Source of the DNA: Apoda limacodes
Lineage: Eukaryota > Arthropoda > Insecta > Lepidoptera > Limacodidae
Direction: 5' to 3'
DNA length: 64,000 bases
Assembly (NCBI GenBank): GCA_946406115.1
Contig: OX291547.1
Location: 11,041,001-11,105,000, forward strand
Notes under the pieces: generated by a model
Database searches by the model: none
The model's input: the letters and a program-made list of their open reading frames with translations, nothing else
What the model was told of the DNA's origin: nothing
Shown here: piece by piece, positions 55,385 to 64,000 of the stretch
Position numbering within the stretch: position 1 is the first letter of the stretch
Layout: each line of letters begins with the position of its first letter
Made by a program: the position numbers and the translations under genes

Positions 55385-55530
55385 GACACCACCATATTCT
55401 CACTATTGCTTTCATCCAACTTTATGATGGCGCCCCAAAATATTAATGATTGTTTTATAACCCAGTATAAATGTTATGCAGTTGTAAATTATTTAATTTC
55501 TTCCGTTTGATGAATTTAATTTAGTATCTA
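55385..55530 (+). repeat. Dispersed repeat Y, copy 2
   Basis: CTATTGCTTTCATCCAACTT, TATGATGGCGCCCCAAAATA matches 27240-27295 and 63305-63350. Confidence 0.6.
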
Positions 55531-55549
55531 ATAATTTCAAGTTCATTAA

Positions 55550-55719
55550 AATTTTTAGTTGTTATGCATTTGAAACTTTGCTTGTTTAGTTAGTTTGGTC
55601 AAGCTTTGAATCATCTCATCTTATTCTAGTAAGAAAAAAAGGTAACTTACCATACCCAACACAGCAGAAGTGTCAGAGGTAATATGCAAAGTTTCAAATG
55701 CATTACAACTAAAAATTTA
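55550..55719. repeat. Inverted repeat, 33-bp arms
   Basis: TTAGTTGTTATGCATTTGAA..ACTTTGC on the left and GCAAAGTTTCAAATGCATTA..CAACTAA on the right pair over about 33 bp with two mismatches. They are separated by about 104 bases. The whole could be a small MITE. Confidence 0.7.
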
Positions 55720-55734
55720 GTCCGCGAGCAAATA

Positions 55735-56630
55735 TGGAAATATCGTACGTAGGGCTCAATTTTCGGTCCTTTTCTATTTCTAATTTACATTAATGATCTC
55801 CCATATCATGTAAAAAACCATGATAATGTCTTATTTGCTGGTGACACCTCTTTACTTTTTAAAGTTAAGAGACGACAGACTTGTTATGATGAACTGAATA
55901 ATGCCATTTCTAAAATTGAAAATTGGTTTAACGCTAATAATTTGTAAGTTAATAAAAAAAAACCAAATGTGTTAAATTTACATGACCAAATGTTAGCCAG
56001 ATCCAGACATGAATTAATATTACTGGCGAGCAATTAGAACTTGTTAATTCAACAATCTTGGCATAACGCTGGACTCCAAACTTCAATGGGGTCCTCATAT
56101 TCATAACCTAGCCAAAAAAATTAGCTCTGCTGGGATGCGATCAAGAAAATAAGACAATTGACCGATGTCGATACTGCAAAAATACTACATTTTAGCTATT
56201 TCCATAGTTTAATGACATATGGTATCTTGTTGTAAGTTGCGCTGCTGATGTAAATACAATATTTGTGTAACCAAAATTAAAAATCTAGGATATCTCTGAA
56301 GGATAGGTTTAGGGAAGTAAATATTTAAACTTTAGCGTCGCAGTATATATATGAAAATCTTTTATATAAACATGAGCATATCAATAGTTTCAGCAAGAAA
56401 AGTGACTTTCACATAGTAAATACTAGAAGTAAAAATTACTGTTGGTGCATGATAAACGCCTACACTCTTCAATCACTCTTTTATGGAGCAATATATACAC
56501 TTTTACAAAAAAGTTCCAAATTATATTCAAAAGCTATCAATAGTTAAATTTAAATTTTTTATTTAACAACTACTTTTTAAAAAAGGCATACTACAATATT
56601 TCAGAATATGCAAACGATAAAAATGCATGG
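55735..56630 (+). pseudogene. LINE family J relic, RT to C-terminus (Jockey/CR1-like)
   Basis: From 55753 one frame reads GSIFGPFLFLIYINDLPYHV, then NVLFAGDTSLLFKV (the catalytic FADD is FAGD, a lost Asp) and ELNNAISKIENWFNANNL before a stop. Later blocks, broken by frameshifts, look like the thumb region and KKVPNYIQKL. Near the end, KKAYYNISEYANDKNAWD is a Jockey-type C-terminus. The 3' UTR seems to continue at 58040-58215, after the inserted family G copy. Clade assignment is from memory. Confidence 0.75.
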
Positions 56631-56633
56631 GAC

Positions 56634-57990
56634 TGAAGATGCTCAATTAGGTCGAATTACAGGCCTATCGCTATTACCTCTCTCCTCTCCAAGGTGATGG
56701 AGCGTGTGATCAACACACAGCTTCTAAGATACCTAGAAGTACACGACCTGGTCAGTGACCGTCAATATGGCTTTCGCCACGGTCGCTCGACTGGTGACCT
56801 TCTAGTGTATCTCACACACCGATGGGCACTAGCCATTGAAAGTCAGAGGGAGGCATTGGCATGTAGCCTGGACATGGCGAAGGCGTTCGAACGGGTCTGG
56901 CACCGGGGTCTTCTATCGAAGTTGCCATCTTACGAAGTGCCCGAGGGTTTGTGCAAATGGGTGGCTAGCTTTTTGTCCGGCAGACGCATAAGAACCGTAG
57001 TTGACGGTAGTTGCTCTGATAGCATGGACATTAATGCTGGTGTCCCGCAAGGCTCTGCGCTGTCTCCTACGCTGTTCTACTGCATATCAATGTTATCCAT
57101 CAACAACATACATTGCTATGCAGATGACAGTACTGGAGACACTTATTACACTGGTCGTGCAAACATCCCTCGTTTCGTGGTGCAGGAAACCGCGGAGAAC
57201 TTATGTCTCAAATCGAGACCACCCTGTCCAAGGTCTCTGACTGGGGAGGGGTAAACTTGGTCTGATTCAACCCTACAAAGACACAAGTCTGCGCGTTCAA
57301 CACTAAGAAAACCCTATTCACTGCAGTCCCACAATTCCAACACACTCCCCTCTCCATCTCCAAGAGCATTGGCGTCCAAAAAACTAGGTTTACTCAACAG
57401 AGCGAGGCAGTACTTCACTTCGGGGCAGAGGTTGCTGGTTTACAAGTCGCAGGTTCGGCCCCATATGGAGCACTGCTGCCATCTTTGGGCGGGTGCACCC
57501 GGATACCAGCTTGGACCTTTTGACTCGGTTCAACGACGGGCTGTGAGAATTGTCGACGATCCCAAACTCACTTGCCGTATCGAACCCTTAAGTCTGAGGA
57601 GAGATTTTGCCTCCCTGTGTGTGTTCTACCTCTTGTACAATGGGATGTGTTCTGAAGAATTGTTCGAAATGATGCCCACGACTACTATCTACCATTGCAC
57701 CGCTCGCCATAGGCAGGGAATTCATTCTCATACTTTAGAACCGAAATGGTCGCGTACAGTGCGGTTTCAGACAAACTTTCTCCCGCGAACGCTTGGGTTG
57801 TGGAATGAGCTCCGTGCCAAGGTTTTCTCTAAGGACTACAGTATGGGGTTGTTCAAGAAAGAAGTTATTAGATGTTTGAAGGGTTGGCAACGCGCGAGTG
57901 ATACCCCTGGTGTTGCAAACGTCTATAGGCCACGGTGACCGCTTACCATCAGGCGGACCGTGCTTGCCAACTTAATGGTATAAAAAAAAA
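56634..57990 (+). pseudogene. LINE family G, longest copy, nested in family J
   Basis: This is the best copy of the family. It starts in the RT at YRPIAITSLLSKVMERVINT, then YGFRHGRSTGDLLVYLTHRW, CSLDMAKAFERVWHRGLLSK, INAGVPQGSALSPTLF and HCYADDSTGD. Both catalytic regions are intact. A frameshift after YADD puts SQIETTLSKVSDWG in another frame. The frame then resumes at 57369 through KKLGLLNRARQYFTSGQRLL, YKSQVRPHMEHCCHLWAGAP, VRFQTNFLPRTLGLWNELRA and LFKKEVIRCLKG to a stop at 57938. The tail is GGCGGACCGTGCTTGCC..AATGGTAT plus nine A's. The endonuclease is missing and there is no RNase H. It is inactive but fairly young. Confidence 0.88.
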
Positions 57991-58039
57991 GATTGCATAG
58001 GTAAACCAAATTAAAATGGAAGGTAAACCAAATTAAAAT

Positions 58040-58215
58040 GGAAATTATATAAATTTGTACGGCTTAAATTTTTTATTTGATTTTTTAAAAGAGTAACTAT
58101 CGAGTTTCTTGCCGGATTTTTCTCAAAAATAGTATTTGATAACTTTGACGATTCAAAAGTGTTTGTAAAATCCTAATTTGATTAAAAACAATTGACTTTG
58201 ACTTTCGTTTTGACT
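58040..58215 (+). pseudogene. LINE family J 3' UTR, downstream of the nested insertion
   Basis: CTATCGAGTTTCTTGCCGGA, GACGATTCAAAAGTGTTTGT and AATTGACTTTGACTTTCG form the ending I associate with Jockey/CR1-type lepidopteran LINEs. It fits as the missing end of the family J copy broken at about 56630. Confidence 0.6.
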
Positions 58216-58707
58216 TATGTCGTAGCCAAATAATTCTGCCGTCTCTTCATCGATTTGATTATATTTAAACACACAACTAAAAAATATCGAAATACAACTA
58301 AACTAACCCAACAAGAACTAAACGCCACCCTAATTGGTGATAGAAATGGTTGACGCGATATATATGTAAACCATTCTGACCTTTGGTGTTGTTGTAAGTT
58401 TACACTAATTCAATATAATGGCGATTTTGACATTTGTTTTGTTTTGTTTATATCATACTAGCTTTTTCCCGCCGTTACACTCGCCCTTAATTCTGTTATT
58501 GATGTAGGATTTCAACGGCAACTCTTCAATTATAGAAAAAAACTGACACTTGAAGTTTTTAAGGAGCCCATGTCTTTCGCCGGGACTCAAACTATCTCCA
58601 TGCTACATTTTCCAGCGGGTCCACACGTAAAAAAGTAAAAAAAAAAGGTAAAACAAAAACATTTCAAAAAGCTTATTATACAATTAAATTGAAAAAAAAA
58701 TGTGTCT
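58216..58707. other. Unrecognised DNA with a repeat phrase
   Basis: CTAGCTTTTTCCCGCCGTTA at about 58470, with CAGCGGGTCCACACG near 58613, resembles the end phrases of abundant lepidopteran non-autonomous elements. Confidence 0.35.
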
Positions 58708-58866
58708 CAAGGTAGCCGATTGAAACAGCGGTTGCCTGAAAGTATGTACGCTGTTTATATAATGACATTTTATTGCCATCCCTTCGACCGGCGCGACGCG
58801 TCCCGAGCTAAGAAAACAAGAAAAAAAAATTGTCAGGCAGCCGCTGTTTCTATCGGCTGCCTCACG
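58708..58866. repeat. Nested hairpins: inverted repeat of hairpin-forming arms
   Basis: The left arm (about 58708-58740) AGGTAGCCGATTGAAACAGC..GGTTGCCT pairs with the right arm (about 58832-58866) AGGCAGCCGCTGTTTCTATC..GGCTGCCT over about 33 bp with a few mismatches. The right arm is itself a hairpin, AGGCAGCCG / CGGCTGCCT with a 10-base loop; the left arm also is, with two mismatches. Confidence 0.75.
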
Positions 58867-59084
58867 ACAAATTTTTTTTTCGCACACCCCCTCATTCCCG
58901 CGGCAGGTCAAGTTGGCTCAGTTTGGGTTGCACAGGGCGGTTTCACAACACTTCGGTTGGTCCAGTCGTCTCTGGCCGGTTAGATATTTGAAAAAATTAA
59001 GAACAATTCCTTATCTTTTGCATGTTAATATAAAACAGGCCATATTTTTTGAATATTTTATGCGTCTTTAAAAAAATCAGCGAT
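58867..59084. other. Unrecognised, GC-richer segment
   Basis: 58890-58985 is GC-rich (CATTCCCGCGGCAGGTCAAG) without a motif; it may belong to the same mobile element as the nested hairpins. Confidence 0.35.
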
Positions 59085-59350
59085 AAAAACAAACCGCTGG
59101 ACCGATTTTGCTCTCTCTTTTTAGATCTAAGTCATGACGTGACGTATCGATGGGTATGGTCACGAGACAAATTGGTCCATTGATTCTTGACATACCTATT
59201 GAGGTGCAAAAATAAGCTTACCTACCATACATACACCCATATACGTGCACACAGACATCACTCTAAAAATGATGGCAAACTATTCTCCCGGTCACAAAAC
59301 GTGTAGAAAACGCAAATTTAGCAATTTCGATTTTCGGACCTATTATAACT
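59085..59350 (-). repeat. Dispersed repeat T, copy 2
   Basis: Inverse of 15105-15355: TCGAAATTGCTAAATTTGCG-type, TCAAGAATCAATGGACCAAT and GATCTAA..AGAGAGAGCAAAATCGG-type blocks appear in the reverse complement. Confidence 0.6.
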
Positions 59351-59870
59351 TCTCTTAAGAGATGTTAATAGTATAGGAATTTACTATAAGTTTACAAACT
59401 TTAAAAAAAAAAAAAAAAATTGCGTGTTTGGCTTAGTTGTGGTGTACCACAGTATAGTCAATACCACGTATAGGCCTACTTGCAAGATACATGGTTTAAT
59501 ATTTTAGTTAATCTATAGCTATTCGGGACTACAACTGAAATACATTATAAATATGAAATTGTCTAATAACAAAAAGTCCTACATATTTGCAAGTATTAAG
59601 CAGGCTAATTTTTTCTTTTGCTGAAAACACAGTAGGTAACAAGCTTAAATTAATTGTAATATTACGTAATTCTTATTTAACAAAATTATGTGCTCTTCAA
59701 CTGTCAAAACTGTCAGCTTGTTGCATGCAGTCCGCGGAAACTCGATTAGCTCACACGAAAGGAGACAAGTGCGTTGTCAAATGTAACCTGTCATCGGCAT
59801 TTTGTGTGGAATTGACAAGTTGAATGAGCAATTATTGTAATTTGTAACTGCAACTGTTTTAAGGCACTTA
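59351..59870. other. AT-rich DNA, nothing recognised
   Basis: Contains an A-run near 59404 and no supported gene. Confidence 0.45.
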
Positions 59871-60375
59871 TACAGTTTGATTTTTCTATGGAATGTACTA
59901 TTTTGTTATTATTTTATTTGTACACAATATCTTAAATGTAAGTTTATGTTTAATTTTAATAGATTTTTTTTTTATAGATATCAATACTTTCTAATATTTA
60001 CTTTCTTATTGTAAGTGGCAAATAAAGTCTACTAAAACGTAATTCGTGTAGAAGAGAATGTTTGAAAATAGATATCATCTCTATAAGAACTCGTTTACAA
60101 TTATTGTTTAGCATACTCCTTTATTTTAATAATTTACTATGTTTTAGAGCATTGTTACAATTTGATTTTTCTATGGATTGAACTATTTTGTTTTTATTCT
60201 ACATGTATACAAGATCTTAAATGTTAGTTTATGTAGTTGTCAATTCTATATACGAGGCAAATGAATAATCTGCTAAAACGTAATTAATAAAGGAAAGTTT
60301 GTAAATAGAAAACATCTGTATTAAAACTCGTATACAATTTTTTTACAATGTATTATTGTTTAGAAAACTCCTTAA
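59871..60375. repeat. Diverged tandem duplication, unit ~283 bp
   Basis: 59871-60123 and 60155-60375 align in the same orientation: TTTGATTTTTCTATGGA, CTATTTTGTT, ACTAAAACGTAATTCGTGTA against GCTAAAACGTAATTAATAAA, AACTCGTTTACAATT against AACTCGTATACAATT, and ATTGTTTAG..CTCCTT. The second unit is shorter by several deletions. Confidence 0.8.
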
Positions 60376-60868
60376 ATTTCTTCATTTATTACATCAAAGT
60401 ATTAATCATTAACCATTTAAACAGAACTAACATATATTTCGTTAATATACCTCTTTTTAAGATTGTAGATTAACTCTATCGGTAGATGATAATTTGCAAA
60501 TTGTAACGGGTTTAACCAGATTGGGCTCCAGTTTGTAATGGGTTCAGGCAGGAGTTGAACCCAGTCTTGAATAAGTAGGCATTATGCCAGGGCGTCGGCT
60601 AGCTAGCTAAAAATGAACAGCCCCCTGGCGTCAGTTTGGGTAGTCCAGAAACTATTACGTCCTTGGTCATTTATTTTATCGCTTATTACTATAAAGCTGG
60701 TATCTATAGCTTATGGGATATATATACATATATTAAGCCACCTTATTCCAGATATACTGCTATCAGCAGCAGTGTTGGGGCGATAATGGGCGCACTACTG
60801 GTTTAGCCCTTTAGAGAATAGAAATCGTACATGCATACATTGTTACTAAAGCAAAGAAATAATTTAAA
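60376..60868. other. Unrecognised DNA with a tRNA-like motif
   Basis: At 60540-60625 the minus strand carries AGCCGACGCCCTGGCATAAT, CTGGGTTCAACTCCTGCC, an A-box/B-box pair of the kind found in tRNA-derived SINEs. The rest is unassigned. Confidence 0.4.
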
Positions 60869-61135
60869 CTCGCAGCCTAGTTGGTTGTGTAGTCAGCTGC
60901 TGTCCAGAGAGTGTGGGTTCGATTCCCGCACTGGATAAACATTTATGTCATAATATAAATATTTGTGTTTGTCTTGAGTCTGGGTGTATTTATGTATGGT
61001 ATGTGTATTTACAAAAAAAAAAGTTATATTTATGTATTTGAATCCGATGTCTGGTACCCATAACATAAACTTTGCTTACTTTGGGGCCAGACTGGCCTGT
61101 GTGTAATATCCAAAAATATTTATTTTATTATTTTA
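60869..61135 (+). mobile_element. tRNA-derived SINE (family a), best copy
   Basis: A-box-like CGCAGCCTAGTTGGTTGTGT and B-box GTGTGGGTTCGATTCCCGCA, then TATTTGTGTTTGTCTTGAGT, CTGGGTGTATTTATGTATGG, GATGTCTGGTACCCATAACA and TAAACTTTGCTTACTTTGGG. It finishes with an AT-rich tail. These are internal promoter boxes for RNA polymerase III. It is the partner of 8725-8975. Confidence 0.85.
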
Positions 61136-62131
61136 ACTAATTTGCTTTAAACTCATGTTCTTGTATAAATACAGGTACATCTGTACATTACCGTCAAGTC
61201 AATTTACATGTTTGCATAGCAGATTCACAGTTCTGGTTCACGGCTTTACCGGAGTACAACGGTTCAAATTCGCAAATTCATTCCAGAGACGGAATGTTAC
61301 TGTGGTGCGAAATAGGAATGCAAACACATTATTTTAACAACAACTTTATTTTGGGCAAAAGGTAATACGGGAAATACATTTAACAGACTTGAATCAGGCT
61401 TGACATTTTGTGGAATTAATAGAATTTCTATGTGTTGTTGGGTTTGTTGCAAGTTCAAAAATAGACTGATATGCAAGTAAATAATATGTTTAAATACTTT
61501 TTCTCCAACGTTTTGCATGGGTTGCACCAACTTTTAGTGATGTCACATTCATTTAATTCATACAGTCCGCCATCGCCTTTGATTGACAAAATTGTGACTG
61601 AACGCTTACGGGTAGGTACATAAATATATGTACTGGAGACGTACTATTTAACTACATTTCTAATAGTTAGCAGGTACACAGCTATTTTTTTTGTTTTAAA
61701 CAAGTTTCCCAAAGTTAAAAACAAATTTAAACACAAGAAATACGAATAAATTACTAGCTATTTCAAATAAGATGTATATGAAACAAGTCTGGGAGTTGTA
61801 ACTGTTGCATAGGAACACTAAAATTGTATTTTGAGTATTACTTAGAAGCACTAAATAGACAAGCCTAACGCACATTGCCCTTTTAGCTTCTGGTAACAAA
61901 TTCTTTTCGAATTTGACAACTAAATTGTAACACTAGTTCAAGTAACTTACACTTACTTACTTAAACTTTTTGCACACTGTAATATTTGTTTTTTTTTGTT
62001 AAAACTAATATTTTCCGTGCTCTGGCGTATATGAATAACACTTATTCCAGAAGGGACAAATTAAGTTAAGGAGTTAATTTTAAACACAAACGCAACGTCT
62101 ACTTTAAACTGATATTTTCACCAAATGTTAC
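61136..62131. other. AT-rich DNA, nothing recognised
   Basis: Short frames without motifs; no supported feature. Confidence 0.45.
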
Positions 62132-62275
62132 ACTTATTGGGCCTATCTTGATTCATTGGGCCTATCTTGACTTATTGGGCCTATCTTGATTCATTGGGCC
62201 TATCTTGACTTATTGGGCCTATCTTGATTCATTGGGCCTATCTTGACTTATTGGGCCTATCTTGATTCATTGGGC
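62132..62275. repeat. Dimeric minisatellite (19-bp units alternating, 38-bp period)
   Basis: Seven full 19-bp units, ATTGGGCCTATCTTGATTC and ATTGGGCCTATCTTGACTT, alternate strictly from 62136, followed by a partial eighth unit. The copies are identical within each type. Confidence 0.97.
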
Positions 62276-62654
62276 GCAAACCAGACTAGTCAAGTCATGA
62301 TATTTTTCACATAAACAAAACTGTATTATAATGATAGAGAAACAAAATATTAGTTTTTTTTTAGAAAATGTATATAATTTATAAGTAACATAATTGAAGA
62401 TTTGGCAATTCAATACAAGAAAATTATAGATTTAGCACTAAATATGATGTCACACCTTTTTACGGTAAAATTAAGATTCGATACTGTATGTATGGCATGT
62501 AAATTATCTAAACTGTCAAATCTAGTTTTCATAAAATCTACCAAATTTTCAAATAATTAAATTAAATAATCAAAATCAACAGTAATAATAGGAACCTACT
62601 AGTTCAGAGAGGAAAGCATTACTTATTGCACTTAGTATGAAACCCTGCAGCTTT
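62276..62654. other. AT-rich DNA, nothing recognised
   Basis: No supported feature. Confidence 0.5.
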
Positions 62655-62935
62655 ACTGCCCTTTTTAGAGTTCCGTATTCAAAGGGTGCCAACAGAGCCC
62701 TATTACTAGACCTACGTTGTCTGTCTGTCTGACTGCCTGTCCGATCATTAAAGGGCTCTATCTTTATGACCGAATTAGGTAGAAGCCTGATAGTTACACA
62801 GAATATGTGTTATAATGGGGGATTATCTAACAAATAATAAAAAGTTCAAAAAGTAAAAATTTAAGGGGTCCCCATGTAAGAAACACGTTTTCGTAGTATG
62901 GCTCCGTTTTAAAAACAGTAATACATACAAACTTC
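62655..62935 (-). repeat. Family Z repeat, inverted copy
   Basis: TTTTAGAGTTCCGTATTCAA, AGGGTGCCAACAGAGCCCTA and GTCTGTCTGTCTGACTGCCT are the inverse of the family's tail. A head in the plus orientation follows at 62979, so the family arrangement here is scrambled. Confidence 0.65.
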
Positions 62936-62978
62936 AAACTTAAAAAACAGTTCTAACGTACAACAACAAATAATAAAA

Positions 62979-63180
62979 ACTGGCCAAGTGTGAGACGTCT
63001 CCGAGTCTTTACCATTTTAAAAACTACAGTATTCAAAGTTCTGCAGCATCGGGCTTGGTCAGCCACTGGATGGGTAACCGCATAGTGGCACGTTTTTTGT
63101 TTTTGTTTTTGTTCGGAAATTTCGTAAATGGCAGTACTGAACCCGCGGTGCACAATTCCGACTCACACTTGACTGATTTT
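62979..63180. repeat. Two inverted family Z heads flanking a 5S-like segment
   Basis: AAAACTGGCCAAGTGTGAGA faces right at 62979, and its inverse CCGACTCACACTTGACTGAT faces left near 63160. The ~130 bases between them hold the 5S-like relic. Confidence 0.6.
63035..63092 (+). rRNA. 5S rRNA-like relic (pseudogene fragment)
   Basis: AAGTTCTGCAGCATCGGGCT, TGGTCAGCCACTGGATGGGT, AACCGC corresponds to the internal control region and 3' part of animal 5S rRNA (AGTTAAGCAACATCGGGC.. and TGGATGGGTGACCGC). The first ~50 bases of 5S are absent and the end has decayed after CCGC. It is either a 5S pseudogene or the head of a 5S-derived SINE. Confidence 0.65.
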
Positions 63181-63294
63181 TTATAAATAGCAACTAACTA
63201 TGACTATACAAAGTATGAAGTTCTCGTACATATGCAACTACTGAAAATGATTAAATATTTGAGTACAGCGTGATGAGTAAATGGGTACTAAAAG

Positions 63295-63480
63295 TGTTAA
63301 AGGAGACCACATTATTGCTCGCAGCCAACTTTACGACAGCGCTCTGTAATAATATATTATCGTTTATTTTATCATCAAATAAAATAATAAATGCCACAAA
63401 TTACATGCTGGTTCTTGTTTGATGTACCTTATTTAGCTTTTATTTAACTTTGCAACAATATGTATAAACATTGAGACGCA
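63295..63480 (+). repeat. Dispersed repeat Y, copy 3
   Basis: AGACCACATTATTGCTCGCA, GCCAACTTTACGACAGCGCT matches 27240-27290; similarity continues to TTATTTAGCTTTTATTTAAC. Confidence 0.65.
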
Positions 63481-64000
63481 TTTAATTTCCTACGTCTCGT
63501 GTTTGGTAATCAAATTAATTTTGATAGCAGTCAAAACATCGTTGTTTATTATATGTAAGTACCCTGGATATATGGTTGGTTCCCTTGACAATTTCTCCCT
63601 TAAACTTTAACTTCATTTTGTTTCCACTCTACTTTATCCACGAGTAATCTATTAGTAGCAGTCAAACGTTATCCTCACTAATTATAAAGTCTGTGTTCTT
63701 TGTTTATTTATTTCAAATGTTGTTGTCCTTAACGTAATCTGATATGGTCATATACACTCGCGAGCAACCAAATGGACTCAAGCGCTACCTCTGCATTCAA
63801 ACATTGTTTTAAGTGACAGTATACAACATTTTAATAAAAATGATATGTCATTTGAAAGCTTAAGACTTCAGCTTTTATGAGATGTCACCATTATTAATAT
63901 CCATGTATACTTTTTTTATTATTGGTATCTGATTGTAATGGGGGAAAAATGGGATTTTGGGTAAAGGAGTTGTGTTCAGAATTGACACAAATAAAACACG
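63481..64000. other. AT-rich DNA, nothing recognised
   Basis: No supported feature up to the window edge. Confidence 0.5.

Noticed and set aside
58702..58983. 93-codon plus-strand frame over the nested hairpins
   Set aside because: The sequence is explained by inverted repeats and has no domain.
63035..63092. Functional 5S rRNA gene
   Set aside because: The 5' half is absent and the 3' end is degraded.
1..64000. CRISPR array, operon or bacterial operator/terminator
   Set aside because: The sequence is eukaryotic; the tandem arrays lack spacer-repeat structure and there are no prokaryotic gene clusters.

Overview
The window reads as nuclear DNA of an insect, most likely a moth or butterfly (Lepidoptera). 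It is strongly AT-rich and full of diverged interspersed repeats. One prominent family runs from a head around GGCCAAGTGCGAGTCG to a tail around GGTTCCGTA...CCTAAAA, which I recognise as common in lepidopteran genomes. Other signs are tRNA-derived SINEs, a short non-autonomous Helitron, RTE and Jockey/CR1-like LINE relics and fold-back MITEs. I find no convincing host protein-coding gene, intact tRNA or rRNA. The window is best read as intergenic or deep intronic DNA shaped by transposition.

The only coding unit that looks alive is a LINE at 28703-33005. It has the C-terminal part of ORF1 and a full, uninterrupted ORF2 of about 1,210 codons: AP-type endonuclease, reverse transcriptase with YADD, RNase H and a C-terminal CCHC. 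It belongs to the I/LOA group. It is 5'-truncated and flanked by a perfect 14-bp target duplication, ATGTCGGATGCCAA. It lies inside an older dispersed repeat; a paralogue of that repeat at 13868-14207 shows the unduplicated target. The apparent ATG of its ORF1 comes from the duplicated target, not from the element.

Layout. 1-5900: unrecognised AT-rich DNA with one fold-back MITE and one minisatellite. 5900-9000: decayed LINE, possible LINE tail, SINE. 9600-14200: paired repeats and an inverted pair of an unnamed ~500-bp family (X). 15100-20400: Helitron and LINE relics. 21100-25800: family Z copy, Tc1/mariner relic, tRNA-like hairpin, 295-bp hexanucleotide array, SINE and a 41-bp minisatellite. 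27200-33600: the nested LINE and its host repeat. 34000-40500: tandem LINE 3' ends, a long fold-back element, an RTE relic and Helitron pieces. 40500-49500: mostly unrecognised. 49500-58200: LINE relics, including one LINE inserted into another. 58700-63500: nested hairpins, a 280-bp tandem duplication, SINEs, a dimeric 38-bp minisatellite and a 5S rRNA-like relic.

The genes do not form an operon or pathway. The shared biology is retrotransposition: the LINE proteins act on their own RNA, and the SINEs probably borrow LINE machinery, as their shared 3' tails suggest. All similarities were judged by eye, and most repeat boundaries are accurate only to about 10-30 bp.
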